Positions 1 through 10,350 are shown, counted from the first letter of the stretch. The stretch is DNA of 64,000 bases from Aromatoleum toluclasticum ATCC 700605 (GCF_000378245.1 NZ_KB899491.1:62001-126000); one strand, 5' to 3'. The notes: generated from the sequence alone by a model not told the origin. Translations and numbers: made by a program.

Positions 1-137
1 TGCGCAGCCATTTCCGTGGCCACGCGCAGGTGAAGCACGAATTGCCCGGGCTGGCGCGCGCGGTGGAGGAGGGCACGACGACGCCTTCGGCCGCCGCGTT
101 GCGATTGCTCGGTTACGTAGAGAAGGGTGCGGGCTAG
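1..137 (+). CDS. C-terminal end of a probable MeaB/ArgK-type GTPase (partial)
   Basis: An open frame enters from the left edge (codons in phase with position 3) and stops at TAG 135-137, giving about 44 residues. The sequence, with [11 protein letters not shown] and a final AALRLLGYV, resembles the C-terminal helical tail of MeaB/ArgK GTPases, which protect and load B12 in methylmalonyl-CoA mutase. The link to the following pccB and pccA genes, which make methylmalonyl-CoA, supports this. The GTP-binding motifs lie outside the window, so the family call rests on a short tail and on context. Confidence 0.5.
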   Translation, partial: RSHFRGHAQVKHELPGLARAVEEGTTTPSAAALRLLGYVEKGAG

Positions 138-140
138 AAC

Positions 141-218
141 GTAGGGCGGGAGGCGCCGAAGGCGTATCCCGCCACTCGGCGGTTGATGGCGGGATGCGCT
201 TTGCTCCTCCCGCCCTAC
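141..218. repeat. REP-type long palindrome
   Basis: The outer arms at 141-153 and 206-218 (GTAGGGCGGGAGG and its complement) match over 13 bases. Inner arms at 166-173 and 188-195 (ATCCCGCC / GGCGGGAT) match over 8. The element fills the gap between the gene end at 137 and pccB. A related partial copy lies at 43958-43988. The nested arms and intergenic placement are typical of REP/BIME elements. Confidence 0.75.
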
Positions 219-310
219 AAGAGCAATCGAGGCTGCCCGAACAGAATTTGAAGTTGAAGGCCCGGTCGGGACAAGGCCGGGGACAGCAGAACAAGTCAAG
301 GAGGTCATCA

Positions 311-1843
<1,533 letters not shown>

Positions 1844-1865
1844 TCGCCCAGGGAGACTGAGGAAT

Positions 1866-3857
1866 ATGTTTAAGAAGATTCTCATTGCAAACCGCGGCGA
1901 AATCGCCTGCCGCGTGATCAAGACCGCCCGCAAGATGGGCATCGCCACCGTCGCCGTGCATTCCGAGGCCGACAAGGACGCGCTCTTCGTCGAGCTCGCG
2001 GACGAGGCCGTGTGCATCGGGCCGGCGCCGTCGAAAGAGTCCTACCTCGTCATGGACAAGATCATCGCCGCCTGCAAGCAGACCGGCGCCGAGGCGGTCC
2101 ATCCGGGCTACGGCTTCCTGTCGGAGAACGCGGAGTTCTCGCGCCGCCTGGAAGAGGAAGGCATCAAGTTCATCGGGCCGAAGCACTACTCGGTCGCCAA
2201 GATGGGCGACAAGATCGAGTCGAAGAAGCTCGCGATCGAAGCCGGCGTGAATACCATCCCCGGCTACAACGACGCGATCGCCGGCCCGGCCGAGGCGGTC
2301 GAGATCGCCAAGAAGATCGGTTACCCGGTGATGATCAAGGCCTCCGCCGGTGGCGGCGGCAAGGGCCTGCGCGTCGCGTTCAACGACCAGGAGGCCTTCG
2401 AAGGCTTCTCGTCTTGCGTCAATGAAGCCAAGGCCTCGTTCGGCGACGATCGCGTGTTCATCGAGAAGTACGTGCTCGAGCCGCGCCACATCGAGATCCA
2501 GGTGCTGGGCGACTCGCACGGCAACTACGTGTATCTGAACGAGCGCGACTGCTCGATCCAGCGCCGTCACCAGAAGGTCATCGAGGAGGCGCCGAGCCCC
2601 TTCGTCGACGCCGACATGCGCAAGGCGATGGGCGAGCAGGCCGTGGCGCTGGCGCGCGCGGTGAACTACGAATCGGCCGGCACAGTCGAGTTCGTCGTCA
2701 GTGGCGCGACCAAGGAGTTCTACTTCCTGGAGATGAACACTCGTCTGCAGGTGGAGCACCCGGTCACCGAACTGATCACCGGCCTCGACCTCGTGGAGCA
2801 GATGATCCGCGTCGCCAACGGCGAGAAGCTGCCGATCTCGCAGGCCGACGTGAAGATCAATGGCTGGTCGATGGAATGCCGCATCAACGCGGAAGACCCG
2901 TTCCGCGGCTTCCTGCCCTCCACCGGTCGCCTCGTGAAATTCGAGGCGCCGGCGGAAGTGCCGGGCCAGGTGCGCGTCGATACCGGCGTGTATGAGGGCG
3001 GCGAGATCTCGATGTTCTACGACTCGATGATCGCGAAGCTGATCGTGCATGGCGCGAACCGCGAGCAGGCCATCGAGCGCATGCGCGACGCGCTGAACGC
3101 CTTCGTGATCCGCGGCATCAGCTCGAACATCCCGTTCCAGGCTGCGCTGCTGCAGCATCCGCGCTTCTGCTCGGGCAACTTCAACACCGGCTTCATCGCC
3201 GAGGAATACCCGCAGGGCTTCGACGCGTCGATGGTGCCGCACGACGATCCCGCGCTGCTCGCGGCGGTCGCGACCTTCGCGCGCCTGCGCTATATCGACC
3301 GTGCCGTGCAGATCGACGGCCAGCTCGCCGGCCACGGCCGCAAGGTGGGCAGCGACTGGGTGGTCGTGATGGGCGGCAAGCAGTATCCGATGTCCGTGCT
3401 GCACTCGGCCAACGGCCTCGACATCACGCACGGCGACAAGACCTACCGCATCGTCTCCGACTGGAAGTTCGGCGACCTGCTGTTCCAGGGCTCCGTGAAT
3501 GGCGCGCCGATCTGCCTGCAGATCGAGCGTCGCGGCCTGCGCTACCGCATCTCGCACTTCGGCCTGCAGGTCGAGCCGATCGTGATGACCGAGCGCGCCG
3601 CCGAGCTGCTGACGATGATGCCGGAGAAGCTGCCGCCGGACATGTCGAAGTTCCTGCTGTCGCCGATGCCGGGCCTGCTGCGCGACATCTGCGTCGTCGA
3701 AGGCCAGGAAGTGAAGGCGGGCGAGAAGCTTGCGATCATCGAGGCGATGAAGATGGAGAACGTGCTGAAGGCCGAGCAGGACGGCAAGGTCAGCAAGCTC
3801 GTCGCGAAGCCGGGTGCGAGCCTCTCCGTCGACGAAGTGATCATCGAGTTCGAGTGA
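1866..3857 (+). CDS. pccA: Propionyl-CoA carboxylase, biotin carboxylase/carrier (alpha) subunit
   Basis: A 663-residue alpha subunit that carboxylates its own biotin with ATP and bicarbonate and passes it to PccB. Domains in order: biotin carboxylase with ATP-grasp fold (about 1-450; glycine loop SAGGGGKGLR, ERDCSIQRRHQK, EMNTRLQVEHPVTE), a linker BT-type domain (about 460-580), and a C-terminal biotinyl domain with EAMKM, where the modified lysine is residue 629. ATG 1866 is the first start in frame after pccB and gives the classic FKKILIANRGEIACR beginning. The gene is the last of its operon; a strong terminator hairpin follows at 3907. Confidence 0.92.
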   Translation: MFKKILIANRGEIACRVIKTARKMGIATVAVHSEADKDALFVELADEAVCIGPAPSKESYLVMDKIIAACKQTGAEAVHPGYGFLSENAEFSRRLEEEGIKFIGPKHYSVAKMGDKIESKKLAIEAGVNTIPGYNDAIAGPAEAVEIAKKIGYPVMIKASAGGGGKGLRVAFNDQEAFEGFSSCVNEAKASFGDDRVFIEKYVLEPRHIEIQVLGDSHGNYVYLNERDCSIQRRHQKVIEEAPSPFVDADMRKAMGEQAVALARAVNYESAGTVEFVVSGATKEFYFLEMNTRLQVEHPVTELITGLDLVEQMIRVANGEKLPISQADVKINGWSMECRINAEDPFRGFLPSTGRLVKFEAPAEVPGQVRVDTGVYEGGEISMFYDSMIAKLIVHGANREQAIERMRDALNAFVIRGISSNIPFQAALLQHPRFCSGNFNTGFIAEEYPQGFDASMVPHDDPALLAAVATFARLRYIDRAVQIDGQLAGHGRKVGSDWVVVMGGKQYPMSVLHSANGLDITHGDKTYRIVSDWKFGDLLFQGSVNGAPICLQIERRGLRYRISHFGLQVEPIVMTERAAELLTMMPEKLPPDMSKFLLSPMPGLLRDICVVEGQEVKAGEKLAIIEAMKMENVLKAEQDGKVSKLVAKPGASLSVDEVIIEFE

Positions 3858-3906
3858 TCGGGACGACCGCCGCCGCATCCGCGGCGGCGCCATGAGCAGT
3901 ATCCGG

Positions 3907-3932
3907 AAAGCCTGCGCAAGCAGGCTTTTCTG
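3907..3932 (+). terminator. Intrinsic terminator after pccA
   Basis: A perfect 9-bp stem (3907-3915 with 3920-3928, AAAGCCTGC / GCAGGCTTT) closes on a GCAA tetraloop and runs into a T-rich stretch (TTTTCTGTCT). A further GC-rich hairpin lies just upstream at about 3868-3890. It ends the pccBA transcript. Confidence 0.8.
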
Positions 3933-4129
3933 TCTGGGTCGGCAGAACCGCAGCTCCACGCAGACAGCTGTTCACCGGCCGGCCCGCACGATCGGGGGCG
4001 TCCCCGCGGGCGGCAAGATCCGGTACATATGCACGGCGTGCCGTCCGGCTCCCTGTCGTTTGCCCTCCGGCCGTGCTAAAGACATAAAGGGTGAGTGTCG
4101 ATTGCATCGTCCGGATCGAGGGGAAAATC

Positions 4130-4885
4130 ATGACGCAATGCGTTCGGAAGATTTCGGCTGCTGTCGTGGGCGGCTTGGCCCTTGCCGTGACGGCAGGGTT
4201 CCCCGTGCCTGCCATGGCCGACGAGGGAGGTACCCGCAGCCAGGTCTGGGACATTGCGCGCGGCGGCCAGCTCTACGACAACTGGGCCAAGGTGCTCGGC
4301 AAGGAGCTGCCGAAGGAGACGCACCCGGCGTATCCCAGCACCGGCAAGCAGAAGGGCGACGCGACCTGGCGCTGCAAGGAATGTCACGGCTGGGATTACA
4401 AGGGCGCCGACGGTGCCTACGCGAAGGGTTCGCACCAGACCGGAATCAAGGGGCTGCGAGCCATGGTCGGCGCCGATCCGAAGGCGATCGTGAAGATCCT
4501 CACCGACAACACCCATCGCTACACCGAGGACATGATCGGTCGGGGTGAGATGGAAAAACTGGCGCTCTTCGTCAGCCTGGGGCAAATCGACATGGACCTG
4601 CATATCGATCGCGCCACGCGCAAGTCGCGCGGCGAAGCCGGTCGCGGGGCGCCGTATTACCAGACGATCTGCGCGGTATGTCACGGCTTCGACGGCAAGA
4701 CCCTGAATTTTCGAACGCCCGAGGACCCGGAGTACGTCGGCACGATCGCCCGCGAAAACCCGTGGGAGTTCATGCACAAGGCGCGTTTCGGCCAACCGGG
4801 AATCCCGATGATCTCGCTGATCACGCAGCCCGATGCGATGATCGCCGATCTGCTGGCCCTGTCGCAGACCTTGCCTGAGAAGTAG
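4130..4885 (+). CDS. Periplasmic diheme cytochrome c
   Basis: A 251-residue exported protein with a cleavable signal peptide (about residues 1-31, ending PVPAMA) and two c-heme motifs, CKECH at 82-86 and CAVCH at 181-185. Each motif is followed by HG-[WF]-D, as in tandem class I cytochrome domains. It probably shuttles electrons in the periplasm; the partner is unknown. The frame is open from 4091, but ATG 4130 has a GAGGGG ribosome site and starts the signal peptide directly. It stands alone between the pccA terminator and a peptidase gene. About 200 bases upstream (3933-4129) hold no gene that I can support. Confidence 0.8.
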   Translation: MTQCVRKISAAVVGGLALAVTAGFPVPAMADEGGTRSQVWDIARGGQLYDNWAKVLGKELPKETHPAYPSTGKQKGDATWRCKECHGWDYKGADGAYAKGSHQTGIKGLRAMVGADPKAIVKILTDNTHRYTEDMIGRGEMEKLALFVSLGQIDMDLHIDRATRKSRGEAGRGAPYYQTICAVCHGFDGKTLNFRTPEDPEYVGTIARENPWEFMHKARFGQPGIPMISLITQPDAMIADLLALSQTLPEK

Positions 4886-4928
4886 GCCGGGGAAATTGGC
4901 GGCGCCGAAATCGGGGCGGGCCACGTCG

Positions 4929-5777
4929 ATGAACCAAACAACACGCCTCGTTCTGCACGGCGGTGCGGGCGCCGCCGCTTCGGACGACGGGCGCTCCAGT
5001 GCGCACCTGTCCGGTCTCGGGGGGCGATGCCAGGCAATGCTCGAAAGTGGCGTCGCTGCGCTCGACGTCGTCGAGTATGCGGTCGCGGAGATGGAGGCTT
5101 CCGGGTTGTACGTCGCGGGTCGCGGCAGCCGGCCCAATCGCGACGGCGACTTCGAGATGGATGCGTCCATCATGGACGGCGCCACGCGGCGGGCCGGCGC
5201 GGTGGCCGGCGCGCGCAGCGTGTTCTCGCCGGTCGGAGTCGCGCGCCGGGTCATGCAGGACACCCTGCACGTCCTTCTTGCCGGTGCGGGCGCCGACCGC
5301 TTCGCGCACGATCTCGGGCTGCGGACGATAGGGAGCCCGGCCGAGTACTTCGTGGCGCTGCCGGCCGCCGACGAGGGCGGATCGCCGCACGGCACGGTCG
5401 GTGCCGTCGCCCTGGACCGGAGCGGTGCGCTGGCGGCCGCAACCTCGACCGGGGGGGCAATGGGCAAGCTCGCCGGCCGCATCGGCGACAGCGCACTGAT
5501 CGGGGCGGGAACCTGGGCCGACGATGCCGTGGCGGTGAGCTGCACCGGTGTCGGCGAATATTTCATCCGCGTCGCCGCTGCCCACGAGGTTGCCGCTCGC
5601 GTGCGGCTTGCGCACGTGCCGCTCGGGCAGGCGGTCGATGAGGTCCTTGCCATGATCGCCGCCGACGGCGGCGCCGGCGGGATCATCGCCGTGTCCGCAC
5701 GCGGCGAGGCCGTTGCACGCTGGAACACGCCCGCCATGAAGCACTACATCGCGGAGATGGCGAACGGTTGCATGTGA
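4929..5777 (+). CDS. Isoaspartyl peptidase / plant-type L-asparaginase (Ntn hydrolase)
   Basis: A 282-residue protein of the asparaginase-2 (Ntn hydrolase) family, which cleaves itself and removes isoaspartyl residues or deamidates asparagine. The N-terminal VLHGGAG motif, the central HGTVGAVALD with the presumed threonine nucleophile after cleavage, and the ATSTGGAMGKLAGRIGD and GAGTWAD blocks are all present. It is slightly shorter than typical members (about 310). The frame is open from 4896 through a TTG; ATG 4929 is preferred because the conserved sequence begins immediately after it. Substrate preference cannot be read from sequence. Confidence 0.82.
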   Translation: MNQTTRLVLHGGAGAAASDDGRSSAHLSGLGGRCQAMLESGVAALDVVEYAVAEMEASGLYVAGRGSRPNRDGDFEMDASIMDGATRRAGAVAGARSVFSPVGVARRVMQDTLHVLLAGAGADRFAHDLGLRTIGSPAEYFVALPAADEGGSPHGTVGAVALDRSGALAAATSTGGAMGKLAGRIGDSALIGAGTWADDAVAVSCTGVGEYFIRVAAAHEVAARVRLAHVPLGQAVDEVLAMIAADGGAGGIIAVSARGEAVARWNTPAMKHYIAEMANGCM

Positions 5778-5892
5778 TTGCTGCATTAATGACAGGAGGC
5801 GCGTTGAGCGGCTACCGGTTCTTCGTGCGCCCCCGGTTGACATTCTTTGTGTATGCTGCGGGAATGTATTGGCGCATGGTTTGCCCGTCCGG

Positions 5893-6699
5893 ATGATGAA
5901 CGTCGCTGCCCTTGGTCGAAAGTGTGCGCTGGCGTTGTTGCTGGCATTGGCGGGCGGCTGTGCCGTGCAGCCGCCGGCAGGCCAGCCGCCTGCAGAGAAC
6001 CCGCCCCCGCGGAGCAAGGGGCCGCGACACGATGGTCACGCGACGGCGTGGCCGCTGGCGGAGCTCGGCGTCGCCGAGGGGCGGCGGGTCGGCGTGCCGG
6101 TGCAGGGCGGCGTGCGCTGGTTCGACGCGCAGGCCTTGCGCGCAGCGTGGGCGGCGGCGCAACGCGTGGCGACGGCGACGACGGGTGCGCGTCCGCAATA
6201 CCTGCTGGTCGAGGACCCCGGCGCCAACGCCTTCGCGATACGCTCCGGCCGGGACGGCGTGATCGGGATCCATACGGGGATGGTCGACTTGCTCGGCGCG
6301 GACGAGGCCGCGTGGGCGGCGTTGATCGGGCACGAACTGGCGCACCTGAACTTGCACCACTCGGAGCAGCGGCTGTCGCGCCGCAACGATACCGGCGGCA
6401 TGGTGGCCATCGCGAGCGTGCTTCTGACCGTGGTGGGCTTTCCGCTGACGCCGATCTTCGCCGAATTCGCAACCAACATGGCCGAGAACGGGTATAGCCG
6501 CGACGACGAGCGCGCCGCGGACGAGGCTGGTATCGCGTACATGCGGCGCGCGGGCTACGACCCCGCGGGGGCAGTGCGATTTTTCGAGAAGCTCTCCACC
6601 AGCGGACAGCCTGAGCGTTTCGCCTTCCTCGGCACGCATCCCGACGGCGCCGAACGCATCGCGGCGGCACGCGCACTGGCGGAGCGCGAGCCCGACTGA
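5893..6699 (+). CDS. M48-family zinc metallopeptidase, lipoprotein
   Basis: A 268-residue lipoprotein: the signal peptide ends in the lipobox LAGGC, then comes a proline-rich linker and an M48 domain. The zinc motif HELAH is at about 147-151, and a second acidic ligand site is in DDERAADEAG further on. Relatives (LoiP/YcaL/BepA type) act on outer-membrane proteins in the periplasm. Adjacent ATG codons at 5893 and 5896 are both possible starts; an upstream in-frame TTG at 5869 would spoil the signal peptide. A TTGACA -35-like box lies at 5837-5842 without a convincing -10. Confidence 0.82.
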   Translation: MMNVAALGRKCALALLLALAGGCAVQPPAGQPPAENPPPRSKGPRHDGHATAWPLAELGVAEGRRVGVPVQGGVRWFDAQALRAAWAAAQRVATATTGARPQYLLVEDPGANAFAIRSGRDGVIGIHTGMVDLLGADEAAWAALIGHELAHLNLHHSEQRLSRRNDTGGMVAIASVLLTVVGFPLTPIFAEFATNMAENGYSRDDERAADEAGIAYMRRAGYDPAGAVRFFEKLSTSGQPERFAFLGTHPDGAERIAAARALAEREPD

Positions 6700-6783
6700 A
6701 ATCATCCGCAACGAGTCCGTGCCCCAAGGCCGGCCCGATGCCGCGCTATGATTGCGCCACATTCCTTGATTTGCGGAGGTTAC

Positions 6784-6939
6784 ATGAAGCGGTTTCTTGC
6801 CCTGATTGGGCTGGCATCACTCCTCGGCGCATGTGCCGTGTATACGCCGGCTGGTTCGGTGGTGGTCGACCCGGGCGGCCCCGGGGGGCCGGGGGGCGGT
6901 TTCTGTCCGCCGGGACAGGCGAAGAAGGGAAACTGCTAA
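6784..6939 (+). CDS. Small Gly/Pro-rich lipoprotein of unknown function
   Basis: A 51-residue product with a short signal peptide and lipobox LLGAC, followed by a glycine/proline-rich stretch (GGPGGPGGG) and a C-terminus CPPGQAKKGNC with two cysteines. GGAGG lies 7 bases before ATG 6784, and an upstream in-frame ATG at 6748 lacks such a site. It follows the M48 lipoprotein on the same strand, 84 bases away. No function is recognised. Confidence 0.7.
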   Translation: MKRFLALIGLASLLGACAVYTPAGSVVVDPGGPGGPGGGFCPPGQAKKGNC

Positions 6940-6961
6940 TCCTGGTCGGACACCCTCGACC

Positions 6962-7015
6962 GGAGGACTCCGGACTTGATCCGGCGTCCTCCGACCTGCA
7001 CGTTCACGTGCAGGT
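6962..7015 (+). other. Two consecutive hairpins between small lipoprotein and globin genes
   Basis: The first stem pairs 6962-6973 with 6981-6992 (11 of 12 matches). The second is a near-perfect palindrome, 6994-7003 with 7006-7015 (ACCTGCACGT). No T tract follows, so this may be a factor-dependent terminator, an mRNA-stabilising structure or an operator ahead of the globin gene. Confidence 0.4.
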
Positions 7016-7101
7016 CCTTGCCGCTGCCGCGTAAAGTGAGGGACGTGCGCGGGCAGCGCGTGCCGTTTGCCAATCCCGAGTCGTCCCTTGAGGTTTTCTC
7101 G

Positions 7102-7509
7102 ATGCACCCGCATTCACCGAAAGTCGTTGTCAACGCAAATCCGCATTACGAGAAGCTCGGCGGTGAGCCCGGCGTACGCCGCCTGGTTGAGCGCTTCTAC
7201 GAACTCATGGGTGAACTGCCCGAGGCGGTGGCGATCCGGGCGATGCACCCCCAGGATCTCGGGCATTCGAAGGACAAGCTTTTCATGTTCCTGTCGGGCT
7301 GGCTGGGCGGACCGCCCCTGTATGCGGAACGCCACGGCCCGCCGCGGCTGGGCCGTGCGCATGCCCGGTTCGGCGTCGATGGCGCCGCGCGCGACGCGTG
7401 GATGCTGTGCATGACGCGCGCGCTCGAGGAGCAGGTCGCCGACGCGGAACTGCGTGCGCAACTCGTCGCCGCTTTTGCGAAGGTGGCCGAGTCGATCGCC
7501 CGCCACTGA
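7102..7509 (+). CDS. Group II truncated haemoglobin
   Basis: A 135-residue haem protein of the 2/2 globin (TrHb2/GlbO) group. Visible hallmarks are LGGEPGVRRLVERFY with the B10-type tyrosine, RAMHPQDL, and FMFLSGWLGGPPLY with the group II tryptophan. PRLGRAHARF follows, with the proximal histidine. Such globins bind oxygen or detoxify NO and peroxides in the cytoplasm. The frame is open upstream to 6976, but the family N-terminus fits ATG 7102. The gene appears monocistronic or loosely linked to the HtrA gene downstream. Confidence 0.87.
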   Translation: MHPHSPKVVVNANPHYEKLGGEPGVRRLVERFYELMGELPEAVAIRAMHPQDLGHSKDKLFMFLSGWLGGPPLYAERHGPPRLGRAHARFGVDGAARDAWMLCMTRALEEQVADAELRAQLVAAFAKVAESIARH

Positions 7510-7568
7510 AGGGCGAGGGCGGCGGTGCTCGCGGCCGGCTCCCGTGCATTCTCCTACCTCGTGCAATC

Positions 7569-8729
7569 ATGAGACCCGATTACCGATACCCCCATTCCGC
7601 GCCCGTGCGCGACCGTTTCCTGCGGCGCCTGCTACTCGTGACCCTCGCCGTGGCCGCGCTGATGATGTTGTGGCGGCTGCAGCCGGTCATCGAGGACTGG
7701 TTCAGCCCGAAGCAGGCGGCGGAGCGCACGGTCACGCCGCGCGGCGACCTGGCCGCGGACGAGAAGTCGACGATCGAATTGTTCGAGCACACGCGCGATT
7801 CGGTCGTCTTCATCAGCACGGCCCAGCTGGTGCGCGATGCGTGGACGCGCAACGTGACGCAGGTGCCGCGCGGCACGGGCTCCGGCTTCATCTGGGACGA
7901 GGCCGGCCACGTCGTGACGAATTTCCACGTGATCCGGGGCGCCTCGCAGGCGACCGTCAAGCTTGCCGACGGACGCGACTACCAGGCGGCGCTGGTCGGG
8001 GTGAGTCCGGCGCACGATATCGCGGTGCTGCGGATAGGCGTGGGCTTCAAGCGGCCGCCGCCGGTGCCGATCGGCACGAGCGGCGACCTCAAGGTGGGGC
8101 AGAAGGTGTTCGCGATCGGCAACCCTTTCGGTCTCGACTGGACGCTCACGACCGGCATCGTCTCGGCGCTGGATCGATCCTTGCCCGGCGAGGATGGCCA
8201 AACCACGATCGAGCATCTGATCCAGACCGATGCGGCGATCAATCCGGGCAATTCGGGCGGTCCGCTGCTGGATTCGAACGGCCGGCTGATCGGCATCAAC
8301 ACCGCGATCTACAGCCCGTCGGGGGCGTCGGCGGGCATCGGCTTCGCCGTACCCGTCGATACCGTGATGCGCGTCGTGCCGCAACTCATCAAGCACGGCC
8401 TGTATGTCCGCCCGGTGCTGGGCATTCAGATCGACGAGGACGTGAACGCGCGCCTGCTGGAAGAACTTGAGGTCGAGGGCGTCGTGGTGCTGCGTGTGAT
8501 GCCCGGTTCGGCTGCGGACAAGGCCGGCCTGCGAGGGATCCGGCAGGAGCGCGACGGCCGTTTCTATCCGGGCGACATCATCGTGTCGCTGGACGGGCAG
8601 GCGGTCGACTCGGTCGCGAAGCTCACGGCCCGCCTCGACGACCATCGCGTGGGCGACACCGTTAAGCTCGGCGTGTTGCGCGAGGGCAAGGAGCTCAGCC
8701 TGTCGGTGACGCTGCAGCCGGGCAACTGA
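7569..8729 (+). CDS. HtrA/DegS-type membrane-anchored serine protease with one PDZ domain
   Basis: A 386-residue protease: one N-terminal membrane anchor (about 19-40), a trypsin-like domain with triad His120 (NFHVI), Asp150 (HDIAVL) and Ser229 (GNSGGP), and one PDZ domain (about 285-380). A single PDZ and an uncleaved anchor match DegS/AlgW/MucD-like regulatory proteases that sense misfolded outer-membrane proteins in the periplasm. Whether it acts in a sigma-E pathway cannot be told; no anti-sigma gene is near. The frame extends upstream to 7398, overlapping the globin gene, but ATG 7569 gives the normal N-terminus. Confidence 0.88.
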   Translation: MRPDYRYPHSAPVRDRFLRRLLLVTLAVAALMMLWRLQPVIEDWFSPKQAAERTVTPRGDLAADEKSTIELFEHTRDSVVFISTAQLVRDAWTRNVTQVPRGTGSGFIWDEAGHVVTNFHVIRGASQATVKLADGRDYQAALVGVSPAHDIAVLRIGVGFKRPPPVPIGTSGDLKVGQKVFAIGNPFGLDWTLTTGIVSALDRSLPGEDGQTTIEHLIQTDAAINPGNSGGPLLDSNGRLIGINTAIYSPSGASAGIGFAVPVDTVMRVVPQLIKHGLYVRPVLGIQIDEDVNARLLEELEVEGVVVLRVMPGSAADKAGLRGIRQERDGRFYPGDIIVSLDGQAVDSVAKLTARLDDHRVGDTVKLGVLREGKELSLSVTLQPGN

Positions 8730-8837
8730 GGCGCGGGCGCCCGGCCGCTCACCCCTCGTTACGCGCCGCAAGCGGAGGGCGGGGCACGCTGGTCCATAAT
8801 ATGATTTTTACGGGTCATTGAAGGACGGGGAAGGCGC

Positions 8838-9707
8838 ATGCTGTTTCGCAACGGCCGCGAGAGCGACAACATCGAGGATCGACGCGACGATGGGGGCGGC
8901 GGGGGCTTCGGCGGTGGCCGCAGCATCGGCGTCGGCACCGTCGTGCTGGCGCTGGTGGCGATGTACTTCGGCATCGACCCGCGTGTGGTGCTGGACACCG
9001 CGAGCGTCACGCAGCCGCGGCCGGCCGAGGCGGTGCGTCGTTCGGCCCCGCGTTCGCCCGCGGAGGACGAACTCGCGCGCTTCGCATCGATGGTGCTGGC
9101 GGATACCGAGGACACCTGGGGGACGATCTTCAAGGCCTCCGGCGGGCGCTACAAGGATCCGCACATGGTGCTGTACACCGGCGCGACGCGCAGCGCCTGC
9201 GGCGTCGGGCAGGCGGCGATGGGCCCCTTCTACTGTCCCGCGGACCAGAAGGTCTATCTCGACCTGTCCTTCTTCAACGAGCTGAAGAACCGTTTCCGCG
9301 CACCCGGCGACTTTGCCCAAGCCTATGTGATCGCGCACGAGGTCGGCCACCACGTGCAGAACCTGCTCGGGATCTCGGAAAAGGTGCAGCAGGCGCGCGA
9401 GCGTGTGTCGGAGCGCCAGGGCAACCAGTTGTCGGTGCGCCTGGAGCTGCAGGCCGACTGCCTGGCGGGCGTGTGGGCCCACCACGCCGACCGCAGCCGT
9501 CAGGTGCTGGAAGCCGGCGACGTCGAGGAGGCGCTCGGCGCCGCGACCGCGATCGGCGACGACCGCCTGCAGCAGCAGTCGCAGGGGCGCGTGATGCCCG
9601 ACAGCTTCACGCACGGCAGTTCCGCACAGCGCGTGCGCTGGTTCCGCATCGGGCTGGAGAAGGGCGCGCTGAAGTCCTGCGATACCTTCAATACTGCGAA
9701 GCTTTAG
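8838..9707 (+). CDS. YpfJ-family neutral zinc metallopeptidase
   Basis: A 289-residue protein of the Zn_peptidase (YpfJ) family. It has the usual acidic, glycine-rich N-terminus (NIEDRRDDGGGGGFGGG), one membrane segment (about 31-47), and a zinc site HEVGH at 167-171 with the later ELQADC glutamate. The length is normal. The role of the family is poorly known; the active domain should face the periplasm. GGGGAAGG precedes ATG 8838. It is transcribed with the same orientation as the HtrA gene, 108 bases downstream of it. Confidence 0.83.
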   Translation: MLFRNGRESDNIEDRRDDGGGGGFGGGRSIGVGTVVLALVAMYFGIDPRVVLDTASVTQPRPAEAVRRSAPRSPAEDELARFASMVLADTEDTWGTIFKASGGRYKDPHMVLYTGATRSACGVGQAAMGPFYCPADQKVYLDLSFFNELKNRFRAPGDFAQAYVIAHEVGHHVQNLLGISEKVQQARERVSERQGNQLSVRLELQADCLAGVWAHHADRSRQVLEAGDVEEALGAATAIGDDRLQQQSQGRVMPDSFTHGSSAQRVRWFRIGLEKGALKSCDTFNTAKL

Positions 9708-9746
9708 TCAGGATTTCGCCGGAGACGGCCATTAGGGAACGGCCCT

Positions 9747-9819
9747 GTGGGAGCGGCTTCAGCCGCGAATGGGCCGCGCCACTGCGACACCGCCGATTCG
9801 CGGCTGAAGCCGCTCCCAC
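9747..9819. repeat. REP palindrome, full copy 1
   Basis: Two perfect 24-base arms (9747-9770 and 9796-9819; core GTGGGAGCGGCTTCAGCC) flank a 25-base spacer, in the gap between convergent genes. The same 24-base arms recur at 42564-42635, and one arm with changes occurs at 44043. This is a REP sequence of the kind common in Pseudomonas and relatives. Confidence 0.85.
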
Positions 9820-9873
9820 CACGAAATCGGCGGCTACGGCAATCAGCGTCGCGAGCCGCCGGTGGATGTCGAC

Positions 9874-10350
9874 TCAGCCCGCCAGCTTCGCGAAGGCCTC
9901 GACGACCTCCGTCGGGGCCTGCACCAACTCGACCAGCACGCCTTCGCCGCCGATCGGGAACTCGTCGTTGCCCTTCGGGTGCAGGAAAGTGATGTCGTAG
10001 CCCGCGGCGCCTCGGCGGATGCCGCCCGGGGCGAAGCGCACGCCGTTCGCGGAGAGCCATTCCACCGCCTTCGGCAGATCGTCCACCCACAGGCCAACGT
10101 GGTTGAGCGGCGTCGCATGCACGGCCGGCTTCTTTTCCGGGTCCAGCGGTTGCATCAGGTCCACTTCGACCTTGAACGGGCCCTTGCCCATCGCGCAGAT
10201 GTCCTCGTCGACGTTCTCGCGCTCGCTCACGAAGTTGCCGGTCACTTCCAGTCCGAGCATGTCGACCCACAGGGTCTTGAGCTTGTCCTTGCTCGGGCCG
10301 CCGATGGCGATCTGCTGGATACCGAGGATCTTGAACGGGCGCTGCGTCAT
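9874..10350 (-). CDS. VOC (glyoxalase-fold) protein, candidate methylmalonyl-CoA epimerase
   Basis: A 158-residue protein of the vicinal oxygen chelate superfamily with two beta-alpha-beta-beta-beta modules. The second half is close to methylmalonyl-CoA epimerase: NHVGLWVDD (metal histidine), DITFLHPKG, and GVLVELVQ (metal glutamate). In the first half the usual metal histidine near residue 12 appears as glutamine (GIQQIAIGG). Epimerase would fit the nearby pccBA and icmF genes, but the changed ligand leaves a lyase or another isomerase possible. GGAG precedes the ATG at 10350, and the gene stands alone. Confidence 0.65.
   Translation of the reverse strand: MTQRPFKILGIQQIAIGGPSKDKLKTLWVDMLGLEVTGNFVSERENVDEDICAMGKGPFKVEVDLMQPLDPEKKPAVHATPLNHVGLWVDDLPKAVEWLSANGVRFAPGGIRRGAAGYDITFLHPKGNDEFPIGGEGVLVELVQAPTEVVEAFAKLAG

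Noticed and set aside
3892-4548. Plus-strand frame across the pccA terminator
   Set aside because: It overlaps the terminator and the cytochrome gene in another frame, and has an Arg/Gly-rich low-complexity translation.
9747-9819. CRISPR-like repeat
   Set aside because: Only two inverted arms with one spacer; no array of direct repeats and no cas genes, so it is a REP palindrome.
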